Assembly (NCBI RefSeq): GCF_040676675.1
Contig: NZ_JBFAPK010000027.1
Coordinates: 1-64,000, forward strand
DNA: 64,000 nucleotides
Direction of reading: 5' to 3'
From: JBFAPK01 sp040676675
GTDB taxonomy: Bacteria > Actinomycetota > Actinomycetes > Mycobacteriales > Micromonosporaceae
In this document: in pieces, positions 25,349 to 33,649 of the stretch
Layout of the letters: every line of letters starts with the position of its first letter
Numbering within the stretch: the stretch's first letter is position 1
The notes under the pieces: generated by a model
What the model saw: the letters and a program-made list of their open reading frames with translations, nothing else
Databases searched by the model: none
What the model was told of the DNA's origin: nothing
Translations under genes and position numbers: made by a program

Positions 25349-26840
25349 CGACCAGCCGGCCGCCGGGCCGCTCTGGGCGGGCGTCGACGTCGGCACGCAG
25401 AGCCTGCGGGTCCTGCTCGTCGACGCCGACGGCGCCGTCGCCGGACGGGGCGCGTGGGCCCTGGCCAGCGACCGGGCAGGCGGGCGGCACGAGCAGGACC
25501 CGGAGGACTGGTGGCGGGCGCTCGGCGCGGCGTTCCGGGAGGCGCTGCGCGGCGTGGACCCGGCCCGGGTCGAGGCGCTGGCGATCTGCGGTACCTCCGG
25601 CACCTTCCTGCTGGCCGGCCCGGACGGCGCCGCCCGCGGCCCGGCCCTGATGTACGACGACGCGCGGGCGCGGCGCGAGGCCGAGGACGTCGCGGCGGCC
25701 GGCGCCGAGCTGTGGGAGGCGCTGGGCTACGCCACCCAACCGTCCTGGGCGCTGCCCAAGCTGCTCTGGCTGGCCCGGCACTCGCCGCAGCCGCTGCGGG
25801 CGGAGCTGGCCGCCGGCCGGGTCTCGCTGCTGCACTGCGGCGACTACCTGGCGACCCGGTTGGCCGGCGGTCCGGTCGCCACGGACTGGAGCACCGCGCT
25901 CAAGACCGGGTACGACCCTCGGGCCGGCACCTGGCCGACCGACGTGCTCGACAAGCTGGGCCTCCCCGCGGGCGTGCTGCCTCGGGTGGTCCGCCCGGGG
26001 ACGCGGATCGGGGCGGTCGGCCCGGCCGGCGCCGCGCACACCGGCCTGCCGGTCGGCGTACCGGTGCGGGCCGGGATGACCGACGGCTGCGCGGCGCAGA
26101 TCGCCGCCGGCGCGCTCGCCGCCGGCAGCTGGAACTCCGTGCTCGGCACCACCCTGGTGATCAAGGGCGTGACCGCGGACCGGCTGGCCGACCCCGCCGG
26201 TGCGGTCTACTCGCACCGGCACCCCGACGGCGGCTGGCTGCCGGGCGGGGCGTCCAACGTGGGCGCCGGCGCGCTCCAGGCGCGGTTTCCCGGCGTCGAC
26301 CGCGACGGCATGGACCGCGCCGCGGCCCGGTACGAGCCGGCCGGCGGGCTCGTGTACCCGCTGCGGGGACGCGGCGAGCGGTTCCCGTTCGTACGGCCGG
26401 GCGCCGAGCCGTTCGAGCTGGGTACGTTCGCCGACGACGCGGAGCGGTACGCGGCGCTGCTGCAGGGCGTCGCGTACGTCGAACGGCTCTGCTACGCCCA
26501 CCTGCGGCGGCTGGGCGCCGACGTGACCGGCGCGCTGTCGCTGACCGGCGGGGCGACCCGGAGCCGCTACTGGTGCCAGCTGCGCGCCGACGTCCTCGGC
26601 CGGGAGGTGACCCTGCCGCGCACCGCCGAACCGGCGTTCGGCATGGCGGTGCTGGCCGCCGCGGGCGACGCCCCGCTCACCCCGACCGCCCGGCGGATGG
26701 TACGCGTCGACCGGGTCGTACCGCCCCGACCGGGCGCGCCGGAACGGTTCGCCGAACCGTTCGCCCGGTTCGTCGACGCCCTCGCCGCGCGCGGGTACGT
26801 CGACGAGGGGCTCGCCGGCTACGCGAAGGAGCTGCCGTGA
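25341..26840 (+). CDS. FGGY-family carbohydrate kinase, D-ribulokinase-like
   Basis: 499 residues with the two-domain FGGY fold: N-terminal phosphate site GVDVGTQSLRVLL, catalytic Asp D248 in AGMTDGCAAQ, adenosine-site region SWNSVLGTTLVIKG, and C-terminal ALSLTGGATRSRYWCQLRADVLGREV. The GTSGTFLLAG...ALMYDDARA and GGWLPGGASNVGAG segments recall the D-ribulose/xylulose-type subgroup rather than glycerol kinase. It should phosphorylate a ketose or polyol in the cytoplasm. The ATG at 25341 is supported by the conserved start but lacks its own ribosome site (see mini-ORF). First gene of the kinase/phosphatase operon. Confidence 0.85.
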   Translation: MRSDQPAAGPLWAGVDVGTQSLRVLLVDADGAVAGRGAWALASDRAGGRHEQDPEDWWRALGAAFREALRGVDPARVEALAICGTSGTFLLAGPDGAARGPALMYDDARARREAEDVAAAGAELWEALGYATQPSWALPKLLWLARHSPQPLRAELAAGRVSLLHCGDYLATRLAGGPVATDWSTALKTGYDPRAGTWPTDVLDKLGLPAGVLPRVVRPGTRIGAVGPAGAAHTGLPVGVPVRAGMTDGCAAQIAAGALAAGSWNSVLGTTLVIKGVTADRLADPAGAVYSHRHPDGGWLPGGASNVGAGALQARFPGVDRDGMDRAAARYEPAGGLVYPLRGRGERFPFVRPGAEPFELGTFADDAERYAALLQGVAYVERLCYAHLRRLGADVTGALSLTGGATRSRYWCQLRADVLGREVTLPRTAEPAFGMAVLAAAGDAPLTPTARRMVRVDRVVPPRPGAPERFAEPFARFVDALAARGYVDEGLAGYAKELP

Positions 26841-26871
26841 GCCGTACCAAGGAGCTGCCGTGACCCGTACC
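26826..26871 (+). repeat. 23-bp tandem duplication of a ribosome site and start codon
   Basis: Two 23-bp units (26826-26848 and 26849-26871) differ at one base. Each contains AAGGAG and a GTGA stop/start overlap. The first GTG (26837) opens an 8-codon frame MSRTKELP whose stop overlaps the second GTG (26860), which starts the histidine phosphatase gene. The original junction evidently had a single overlap. Confidence 0.85.
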
Positions 26872-27525
26872 ACCGTGGTCCTCGCCCGGCACGGGCGCAC
26901 GCCGTGGCACCACCCGAACCGGTACGCCGGCCGCAGCGACGTGCCGCTGGACGAGGTCGGCGTCCGGCAGGCGGAGGCGCTGGCCCGGTGGGCGGCGCGC
27001 GCGGAGCTGACCGCCCTGGTCTGCTCCCCGCTGCGGCGCGCGGTGGCGACCGCCGCGCCGACCGCGGCGGCCACCGGCCTGGTGCCGCTGGTCGAGCCCC
27101 GGGTGCGGGAACTCGACTTCGGCGTCGCCGAGGGCCGGACGCTGGCCGAGCTGCGCGAGGCCGATCCCGCGCTGGTGGCCCGGTTCGAGGCCGATCCGGC
27201 GACGTACCACTTTCCCGGCGGCGAGCCGCCCGCCGAGGCGGTGGCCCGCGCCCTCGACGCGCTCACCGCGCTGGCCGCCGACCACCCGGGCGGCCGGGTG
27301 CTGGTGGTCGCGCACAACACGCTGATCCGCCTGGTGACCTGCGCGGTGCTGGGCGTGCCGCTGGCCGAGTACCGCCGCCGGCTGCCCGCGCTGGACCCCG
27401 CCGCGACCACCACGCTGCGCCTGCCGGCCACGGCCGGGGCCGAACCGGTGGCGCTGCTGGCGTACAACGTGCCGTTGTGCCGAGGATGGGACGACCACGA
27501 CGCCGCCGAACCGAGGACGACATGA
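26860..27525 (+). CDS. histidine phosphatase superfamily protein (phosphoglycerate mutase-like)
   Basis: 221 residues with the RHG triad at 10-12 (nucleophile H11), a conserved RRA/Arg region (SPLRRAVATA), REL/EF-type acid region VRELDFGVAEG and second His H152 in VVAHNTLIRLV. Members are cofactor-dependent mutases or broad phosphatases. The short length and operon context favour a phosphatase for a sugar or polyol phosphate. It lies between a kinase and the regulator; the ATGA overlap couples it to the DeoR gene. A phosphatase beside two kinases is unusual and may prevent phosphosugar accumulation or make a dephosphorylated intermediate. Confidence 0.85.
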   Translation: MTRTTVVLARHGRTPWHHPNRYAGRSDVPLDEVGVRQAEALARWAARAELTALVCSPLRRAVATAAPTAAATGLVPLVEPRVRELDFGVAEGRTLAELREADPALVARFEADPATYHFPGGEPPAEAVARALDALTALAADHPGGRVLVVAHNTLIRLVTCAVLGVPLAEYRRRLPALDPAATTTLRLPATAGAEPVALLAYNVPLCRGWDDHDAAEPRTT

Positions 27526-28310
27526 GCGCTACCGATTCTCCCGAGCGCAGCCGGCCCGCACAGCGCCAGGGGGAGATCGCCGAATACGTGCTCCAGCACG
27601 GTTCGGTCTCCGCCACCGACCTGGCCGAGATGTTCCACGTCAGCCTGATGACCATCCACCGCGACCTGGACGAGCTGGAACGCCAGGGGGTGGTCCGCAA
27701 GTTCCGGGGCGGCGTGAGCGCGCAGCCGTCCAGCGTCTTCGAGTCGAACGTGTCGTTCCGGCTGCGGGCGGCCCGGGAGGAGAAGCTGGCCCTGGCCCGC
27801 CGGGCCCGGGCGCTGATCGAGCCGGGGATGGCGGTGATGCTCGACGACTCCACCACCACCCTGGAGGTGGCGCGGCTGCTGGAGGACGACGCCGGCCCGC
27901 TCACCGTGATCACCAACTTCCTGGAGACGATCAAGCTGCTCTCCGGCGTACGCGGGGTGCGCCTGCTCGCCCTCGGCGGGGAGTACTACCCGACGCACGA
28001 CTCGTTCCTCGGCGTGCCCTGCGTCGAGGCGATCGAGGCGCTGCGGGTGGACCTGCTCTTCGCCTCCACCTCGGCGGTCTCCGGCGGCTACGCGTACCAC
28101 CAGGAGCAGGAGATCGTGCTGGTCAAGCGGGCGATGATCCAGTCGGCGCAGCGCAGCGTGCTGATGGTGGACCACACCAAGCTCGGCCGCGCGGCGCTGC
28201 ACCGGCTGGCGCCGCTGCGCGACTTCGACCTGGTTCTGACCGACGCGAGGGCACCGGAGGAGACGCTGTCGGAGATGCGCGAACACGGGGTCAGGTATGA
28301 GCTCGCCTGA
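27522..28310 (+). CDS. DeoR-family transcriptional regulator
   Basis: 262 residues. The DeoR HTH is at about 13-70 (RQGEIAEYVLQHGSVSATDLAEMFHVSLMTIHRDLDELERQGVVRKFRGG). The DeoRC sensor domain follows, with its conserved MLDDSTTTLEVARLL (phosphate-loop-like) and LLFASTSAVS...LMVDHTKLGRAALHRL. Such repressors usually respond to a phosphorylated sugar made by a neighbouring kinase. It is embedded in the operon (ATGA overlap upstream, 14-bp overlap downstream) and is the natural partner of the GTTAAC repeats at 25.1-25.3 and 31.7-31.9 kb. Confidence 0.93.
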   Translation: MSATDSPERSRPAQRQGEIAEYVLQHGSVSATDLAEMFHVSLMTIHRDLDELERQGVVRKFRGGVSAQPSSVFESNVSFRLRAAREEKLALARRARALIEPGMAVMLDDSTTTLEVARLLEDDAGPLTVITNFLETIKLLSGVRGVRLLALGGEYYPTHDSFLGVPCVEAIEALRVDLLFASTSAVSGGYAYHQEQEIVLVKRAMIQSAQRSVLMVDHTKLGRAALHRLAPLRDFDLVLTDARAPEETLSEMREHGVRYELA

Positions 28311-29775
28311 GCCGGTCACGATCGGCGTCGACGTCGGTACCACCGTGACCAAGGCGGTCGCCTTCGACGCGGCCGGCGCCGCGCTGGCCCGCGCCGCCCG
28401 GCCCACCGTGCTGGACCGGGCCGGCGACGGCCGCTACGAGCAGGACACCGAGCGGGTGGTCGACTCCGTGGTCGAGGTCCTCGGCGAGCTGCGGGAGCGG
28501 GTGGCGGCGCCGGTCACCGCGGTCGGCGTCACCGGGCAGGGCGACGGGCTGTGGCTGGTGGACCGCGACGGGCGATCAATCCGGCCGGCGATCTCCTGGT
28601 TGGACGGTCGCGCCACGCCGATCCTGGACCGCTGGGACCGCGAGGGGGTCACCGAGGCGGCGTACCGGCGCACCGGCAACCACCCGTTCCCCGGCTCGGC
28701 CGGCCCGCTGCTGGCCTGGCTCGACGCGTACGAGCCGGCGGCGCTGGACCGGGCCGCGACCGCCGCGTACTGCAAGGACGTCGTCGTGCAGCGGCTCACC
28801 GGGCTGCGGGCCACCGATCCCTCCGACGCCTCGGCGCCGTTTCTCGACCCGCACACCCGCGACTACGACGAGGAACTGATCGCCCGCTGCGGCCTGGCCC
28901 ACCGCCGGCACCTGCTCGCCCCGGTGCGGCCCGCCCCGCACGCGCCGCTGGGCGCCGAGGCCGCCGCGGCGACCGGGCTGCCCGCCGGTACGCCGGTGGT
29001 CGGCGCGCCGTACGACCTGCCCGCCTCCGCCTGGGGCGCGGGCGTCCGTACGGTCGGCGCCGGCCTGCTCATCGTCGGCACCACCCTCGCCTGCCAGGTG
29101 CTGCGCGACCGGGTTGACACCACCGGCGAGCCGTGCGGCCTGACGCTGAGCACCTGGCAGGAGGGCCGGTGGCTGCGGGCGCTGCCGGCGATGGTCGGCA
29201 CGGCCGCGCTGGACTGGGTGCTGCGCCTGGTCGGCGCGACGGTGGCCGACCTGCCGGGGCTGCTGGAGCGCGGTCGCGCCGACGGGCTGACGGTGCTGCC
29301 CTTCTTCGCCGAGTCCGGCGAGCGGGCGCCGTTCGTGGCGCCCCGGGCCCGGGCCCGGCTGGACGGGCTGCACCTCGGTACGCAACCGGCCGACCTGGTC
29401 CGGGCGACCTGCGAGGCGATCGCGTTCAGCGCCCGGCACTGCCTGACCGCGGCGGCGCTCGGCGGCGAGCTGACCGCCTGCGGCGGCGGCGTGGGCTCGG
29501 CGCGGTGGGCGCAGATCTTCGCCGACGCGCTGGGCCGGCCGGTCCGGGTGCTGGCCGGCGAGGAGATCGGCGCGCGCGGCGCGGCGCTGGCGGCGCTGGC
29601 GGCGACCGGGGAGGCCGAGCCGACCGGGCCCGGTTGGCAGCCGGCGGGCCGGCGCCACGAGCCCGACCCGGCCGTGCGCGACCGGTACGAGCGCGACTAC
29701 GACCGCTACCTGGAACACATCGCGTTGGCCCGACCGGGCTGGGACCGCCCGGCGACACCGCTGGCGACGACCTGA
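28297..29775 (+). CDS. FGGY-family carbohydrate kinase, erythritol/polyol kinase-like
   Basis: 492 residues, a second and clearly different FGGY kinase: GVDVGTTVTKAVAFD, VTGQGDGLWLVDRDGRSIRPAISWLDGRA, catalytic D240 in GAPYDLPASAWGAG, GLLIVGTTLACQVL and CGGGVGSARWAQIFADALGRPV. The TGQGDGLWL, CKDVVVQRLTG and PFFAESGERAPFV segments resemble EryA-type erythritol kinases and related polyol kinases. I infer a polyol or ketose substrate but cannot name it. It overlaps the DeoR gene by 14 bp. Two FGGY kinases of different subgroups in one operon suggest two substrates or two steps. Confidence 0.85.
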   Translation: MSSPEPVTIGVDVGTTVTKAVAFDAAGAALARAARPTVLDRAGDGRYEQDTERVVDSVVEVLGELRERVAAPVTAVGVTGQGDGLWLVDRDGRSIRPAISWLDGRATPILDRWDREGVTEAAYRRTGNHPFPGSAGPLLAWLDAYEPAALDRAATAAYCKDVVVQRLTGLRATDPSDASAPFLDPHTRDYDEELIARCGLAHRRHLLAPVRPAPHAPLGAEAAAATGLPAGTPVVGAPYDLPASAWGAGVRTVGAGLLIVGTTLACQVLRDRVDTTGEPCGLTLSTWQEGRWLRALPAMVGTAALDWVLRLVGATVADLPGLLERGRADGLTVLPFFAESGERAPFVAPRARARLDGLHLGTQPADLVRATCEAIAFSARHCLTAAALGGELTACGGGVGSARWAQIFADALGRPVRVLAGEEIGARGAALAALAATGEAEPTGPGWQPAGRRHEPDPAVRDRYERDYDRYLEHIALARPGWDRPATPLATT

Positions 29776-29821
29776 CCGGCCGGGCGCATCCGCGAACCGG
29801 CTCGCACTGGAAGGTGACCAC

Positions 29822-30826
29822 GTGACATCCCCTGAGTTCCTCATCGCCGGCGACCACTTCGTCACCCCCGAGCTGGTCGGCGACGCGCTGCGGGCCCGGC
29901 TCGGCCGTACGCCCGCCGCGCGCACGCTCACGCTGCCCTGGCCGATCGTTCCGTTCGGTCCGGTCGCCGAGGTGGACGAGGCCTCCGGCGACGAGGACGA
30001 ACTGATCGCGGCGCTGGCCGGGGTGGAGGTGGCGGTGACCCAGATGGCGCCGTTCACCGAGCGGGTGTTGGACGCCGCGGACGCGCTGCGGCTCGTGGTG
30101 GTCTGCCGGGGCGGCCCGGTCAACGTCAACCTGGCGGCGGCGGCGCGCGCCGGGGTCGAGGTTCGCACCACGCCGGGGCGCAACGCGATCGCCGCCGCCG
30201 AGCACGCGGTGGCGCTGCTGCTCGCCGCGCTGCGGCAGATTCCGCAGCGGCACGCCGAGCTGCGCGACGGCGCCTGGCGCAGCGACCTGTACGCGCTGGA
30301 CGAGGTCGGCTCGGAGCTGGCCGGCAGCACCGTCGGGCTGCTCGGCTACGGCGCGATCGGCCGCCGGGTGGGCCGGATCGTGCGGGCCTTCGACGCCGAG
30401 GTGATCGTGCACGACCCGTACGCCGACCCGGCCACCCTGGACGGTGCGCACCCGGTCGACCTGCCCGAGTTGCTGGACCGCTCGACGGTGCTGAGCCTGC
30501 ACGCCCGGCTCACGCCGGAGACCAGGGGCATGATCGGCGCCAAGGAGCTGGCCCGGCTGCCGCGCGGCGCGGTGCTGGTGAACACCGCCCGGGGCGGCCT
30601 GCTGGACTACGACGCCGTGGTGGACGCGCTGGAGTCGGGGCAGCTCGGCGCCGCCGCGTTCGACGTCTTCGACGCCGAGCCGCTGCCGGCCGGCTCGCGG
30701 CTGCGGACCGCGCCGCGGGTGGTGTGCACGCCGCACCTGGCCGGCGCCACCCGGCAGACCGCCGAGCGGGCCGCCGCGCTGGCCGCGGACGCGGTCGCGG
30801 AGTTCCTCGCCGGGCGGGACCGGTGA
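29822..30826 (+). CDS. D-isomer-specific 2-hydroxyacid dehydrogenase
   Basis: 334 residues of the SerA/PdxB-like family. The NAD-binding motif GLLGYGAIGRRVGRIVRAF is followed by acid D in IVHDPYAD. The full catalytic triad is present: R257 in NTARGG, E286 in DVFDAEPLP and H305 in TPHLAG. It interconverts a 2-hydroxy acid and a 2-keto acid with NAD(H). There is no regulatory ACT domain, so it is not a feedback-controlled biosynthetic SerA. In this operon it probably handles a (phospho)hydroxyacid derived from the imported sugar or polyol. Good GGAAGG ribosome site before GTG 29822. Confidence 0.88.
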   Translation: MTSPEFLIAGDHFVTPELVGDALRARLGRTPAARTLTLPWPIVPFGPVAEVDEASGDEDELIAALAGVEVAVTQMAPFTERVLDAADALRLVVVCRGGPVNVNLAAAARAGVEVRTTPGRNAIAAAEHAVALLLAALRQIPQRHAELRDGAWRSDLYALDEVGSELAGSTVGLLGYGAIGRRVGRIVRAFDAEVIVHDPYADPATLDGAHPVDLPELLDRSTVLSLHARLTPETRGMIGAKELARLPRGAVLVNTARGGLLDYDAVVDALESGQLGAAAFDVFDAEPLPAGSRLRTAPRVVCTPHLAGATRQTAERAAALAADAVAEFLAGRDR

Positions 30827-31671
30827 GGACGCGGGGACCGGTCCCGCCCGACCCGGACCGGCCCGCCGACCCGGACGGACTGGCCGCGCTGCTGCCGGTC
30901 GCCATGGCGGCGGTGGACCTCGGCGCCGAGCTGCTGCGCGGCGGCCGGCCGGGGACGCTGACGGCCAAGGGCGACCGGGACATGGCCTCCGAGGTGGACT
31001 TCGCGGTGGAGCGGGCGGTCCGCGAGCGGCTGGGCCGGGAGACCCCGGGCATCGGCTTCCTGGGCGAGGAGGAGGGCCCGCGGGACGCCGGTGCCGAGCT
31101 GGTCTGGGTGCTCGACCCGGTGGACGGCACGGTCAACTTCGTGCACGGGATACCGCTGGTCGCCGTCTCGCTGGGCCTGCTGCGCGCCGGCCGGCCGGTC
31201 CTCGGCGTGATCGACGTACCGCTGCTGGGGGAGCGGTACTGGGCGGTCGAGGGCGCCGGGGCGTACGCCGACGGAGAGCGGCTGACGGCCAGCCGGCCGG
31301 CGGGGCTCGGCGAGGCGGTGGTGGCCCTCGGCGACTACGCGGTCGGTACGGGCGCCGCGGCGCTCAACCGCGAGCGGCTGGCGATGACCGCCGCGCTGGT
31401 GCCGCGCGCCCAGCGGCTGCGGATGCTCGGTACGGCCGCGGTGGACCTGGCCTGGCTGGCGGCCGGCCGGCTCGACGCGCTGGTGATGTTCTCGAACAAG
31501 CCCTGGGACGTGGCGGCCGGGGTGGTGCTGGCCCGCGAGGCCGGGGCCCGGGTGGTGGACCGCGACGGCAGCGAGCACGGCCTCGCGGCGACCGCCACCA
31601 TCGCCGCCACCTCGCCCGTGCTCGACGAGATCCTGGCCCTGGTACCGGCGCCGACCCCGCCGGCCTGTTAA
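30823..31671 (+). CDS. inositol monophosphatase-like sugar/polyol phosphatase
   Basis: 282 residues of the Mg2+/Li+-dependent IMPase family. Metal ligands are visible in GEEEG (81-85), DPVDGT (98-103) and PWDVAAG (W228, D229). Substrates in the family include inositol phosphate, histidinol phosphate, fructose-1,6-bisphosphate and sulfonucleotides. The operon context (two kinases, a glycerophosphodiesterase) suggests a sugar or polyol phosphate. The GTG overlaps the preceding stop by four bases. The stop codon TAA is itself part of a GTTAAC site. Confidence 0.87.
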   Translation: MRTRGPVPPDPDRPADPDGLAALLPVAMAAVDLGAELLRGGRPGTLTAKGDRDMASEVDFAVERAVRERLGRETPGIGFLGEEEGPRDAGAELVWVLDPVDGTVNFVHGIPLVAVSLGLLRAGRPVLGVIDVPLLGERYWAVEGAGAYADGERLTASRPAGLGEAVVALGDYAVGTGAAALNRERLAMTAALVPRAQRLRMLGTAAVDLAWLAAGRLDALVMFSNKPWDVAAGVVLAREAGARVVDRDGSEHGLAATATIAATSPVLDEILALVPAPTPPAC

Positions 31672-31933
31672 CGCACGGCGGGCCGGTTTTAACAGACCTG
31701 GTTTTTAACATCTCGCTGAACGGGCGGCAACGTCTTCCCGGCCGCCCGGCTTCTCCCCGTCGCGCCGCGCACACGGTCCGCATCCGGCCTGGTGATCTCC
31801 GGTATGTCGGCCGGAATCAGGCACTTGCCGGCGCGGTGTCCATCGTGTTAACTACCCGCTGTATGTGTTAACTCCGTCCGTGATAGCAACGCATTCGAGC
31901 GTTAAGAACGCGGGCCGACGCAGAGGAGTCTCG
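31666..31933 (+). promoter_or_regulatory. regulatory region with clustered TTAAC repeats before the uptake genes
   Basis: 262 bp without a gene. It holds TGTTAAC at 31666-31672, TTTTAACA at 31687-31694 and 31703-31710, and TGTTAACT at 31846-31853 and 31866-31873 (20 bp apart, two helix turns), plus CGTTAAG near 31899. An AGAGGAG ribosome site at 31922-31928 serves the next gene. The spacing on one helix face suggests cooperative binding of the DeoR-family regulator, and a second promoter driving the glycerophosphodiesterase and ABC genes. Confidence 0.6.
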
Positions 31934-32638
31934 ATGTTCCTGACGATCGCGCATCGCGGCGACGCGCTCGTCCACCGCGAAAACACCATGCCGGCGTTCC
32001 GCTCCGCGGTCGAGAAGGGCGCCAACACGCTCGAATTCGACCTGCGGCTGACCCGCGACGGGAAGATCGCGCTGCTGCACGACGCCCGCCTGGACCGGCT
32101 CTGGGGCGTACCGGCGGCGATCGCCGAGCTGACCCTCGACGAGGTGTACGCGATCGACGGCGACGGCTACCGGGTGCCCACCCTCGACGAGCTGCTGGTG
32201 GCCTTCCCGGAGACGACGTTCCTGGTCGACCTCAAGACCGACGACGTCGTCGAGCCCGCCGTACGGGAGCTGCGCCGGCACGGCGACGCGTTCGAGCGCG
32301 CCATCTTCGTGGCGGCCCGCTCCGGCGGCCGGGAGGCGCTGGTGCGGCTGCGCTCCGCCGAGCCGGACGCGGTGATCGGTCTGGACTGGACCGAGGCCGG
32401 CCCGCCCCCGCAGGAGCTGCTCGACGCGCTGCGCCCCCAGTACTTCGGCCCCCGCTGGCGGGTCGCCGACGCGGCCGGCGTGCCGACGATGCGCGAGCGT
32501 GGCTACCGCGTCTGGGTCGGCCCGCTCGCCGCCGAGGCGGACCTGGCCGCCGCGTACGACTACGGCGTGGACGGCATCGTCAGCGACGACATCGACGCGC
32601 TGCTGCGCCTGGCCGCGCCGGTCGCGGCCGGCGAGTGA
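31934..32638 (+). CDS. cytoplasmic glycerophosphodiester phosphodiesterase (UgpQ-like)
   Basis: 234 residues of the GDPD family: HRG with H7, ENT (16-18), metal ligands E34 and D36 in LEFDLRLTRDG, and H49 in LLHD, then LVDLK and the C-terminal GVDGIVSDDID. It hydrolyses glycerophosphodiesters to glycerol-3-phosphate and an alcohol. No signal peptide is present, so the substrate must be imported, presumably by the ABC genes 27 bp downstream. The order recalls the ugp operons, where UgpQ accompanies UgpBAE. ATG 31934 has a strong AGAGGAG site. Confidence 0.92.
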   Translation: MFLTIAHRGDALVHRENTMPAFRSAVEKGANTLEFDLRLTRDGKIALLHDARLDRLWGVPAAIAELTLDEVYAIDGDGYRVPTLDELLVAFPETTFLVDLKTDDVVEPAVRELRRHGDAFERAIFVAARSGGREALVRLRSAEPDAVIGLDWTEAGPPPQELLDALRPQYFGPRWRVADAAGVPTMRERGYRVWVGPLAAEADLAAAYDYGVDGIVSDDIDALLRLAAPVAAGE

Positions 32639-32665
32639 CCCGACGGGAACGGGGAGGTGACCACG

Positions 32666-33649
32666 GTGCCGGTCAGCGACGCCGCTGTACGGGCCCGGCC
32701 CACCGCCGGTGGGGTCGACGCGGTACGGGCCGGGCGGGTACGCCGCCCCGGCCGGGCGAGCCGGGGCGGGCGCGGCCGGCGGCTGCGCGAGTACGCGCTC
32801 TTCCTCGCCTTCGTCGCGCCGAACTTCCTGCTGCTGGCGGTCTTCTCGTACTGGCCGGTGATCTACAACGCCTACCTCAGCCTGACCGAGTGGGACATGA
32901 TCAGCCCGGTCAAGCGGTTCGTCGGGGCGGCGAACTACGTGGACCTGCTCACCGGCGACGAGTTCCCCGGGGTGCTGCGCACCACGGCGTACTTCATGGT
33001 CGGTGTGGTCGGCGGGAGCCTGGCCCTCGGCCTGGCGGTGGCGATGCTGCTCAACCAGCGGCTGCGCGGCCGGGCAGTGGTCCGCACGATGGTCTTCGCG
33101 CCGCACGTGCTCTCCGGCGCCGCGGTCGGCCTGGCCTGGGTCTTCATCTTCGACCCCAACTACGGGCTGTCCCGGTTCGTCTTCGAGCTGGTCGGCGCGA
33201 CCTCGCCGAGCTGGCTGACCGACTCCGGCTGGGCGTTGCCCGCCGTGATGATCGTCTACCTCTGGAAGAGCATCGGCTTCGCCGCGATCGTCTACCTCGC
33301 CGGGCTGCAGAACCTGCCCAAGGACCTGTACGAGTCGGCGGCGCTGGACGGCGCCGGAGGCTGGCAGGTGTTCCGCCGGGTCACCCTGCCGCTGCTGTCG
33401 CCGGTGACGTTCTTCCTGATGGTCACCACGATCATCTCGTCGTTCCAGGCGTTCGACGTGATCGCCATGATGACCGGCGGCGGACCGGGCGAGGCCACCA
33501 CGATCCTCTCCTGGTACGTCTACGACAAGGGATTCAGCGACTTCCAGGCCGGTCCGGCCGCCGCCGGCGCCATGGTGATGTTCGCGATCCTGCTCGCGGT
33601 CACCCTGTTGCAGACCCGCTACGTCGAGCGAAAGGTGCACTACCGGTGA
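32666..33649 (+). CDS. sugar/glycerophosphate ABC permease, MalF/UgpA type
   Basis: 327 residues, six membrane segments (first about 40-60, LFLAFVAPNFLLLAVFSYWPVIYNAYLSLTEWDM). The cytoplasmic EAA loop ESAALDGAGGWQVFRRVTLPLLSP contacts the ATPase. The IISSFQAFDVIAMMTGGGPGEATT segment is typical of UgpA/MalF-like CUT1 permeases. I place the start at GTG 32666, eight bases after GGGGAGG; a GTG at 32657 overlaps that ribosome site. Partner of the permease at 33646. No ATPase gene is in the cluster, so a shared MsiK-like ATPase is expected. Confidence 0.9.
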   Translation: MPVSDAAVRARPTAGGVDAVRAGRVRRPGRASRGGRGRRLREYALFLAFVAPNFLLLAVFSYWPVIYNAYLSLTEWDMISPVKRFVGAANYVDLLTGDEFPGVLRTTAYFMVGVVGGSLALGLAVAMLLNQRLRGRAVVRTMVFAPHVLSGAAVGLAWVFIFDPNYGLSRFVFELVGATSPSWLTDSGWALPAVMIVYLWKSIGFAAIVYLAGLQNLPKDLYESAALDGAGGWQVFRRVTLPLLSPVTFFLMVTTIISSFQAFDVIAMMTGGGPGEATTILSWYVYDKGFSDFQAGPAAAGAMVMFAILLAVTLLQTRYVERKVHYR

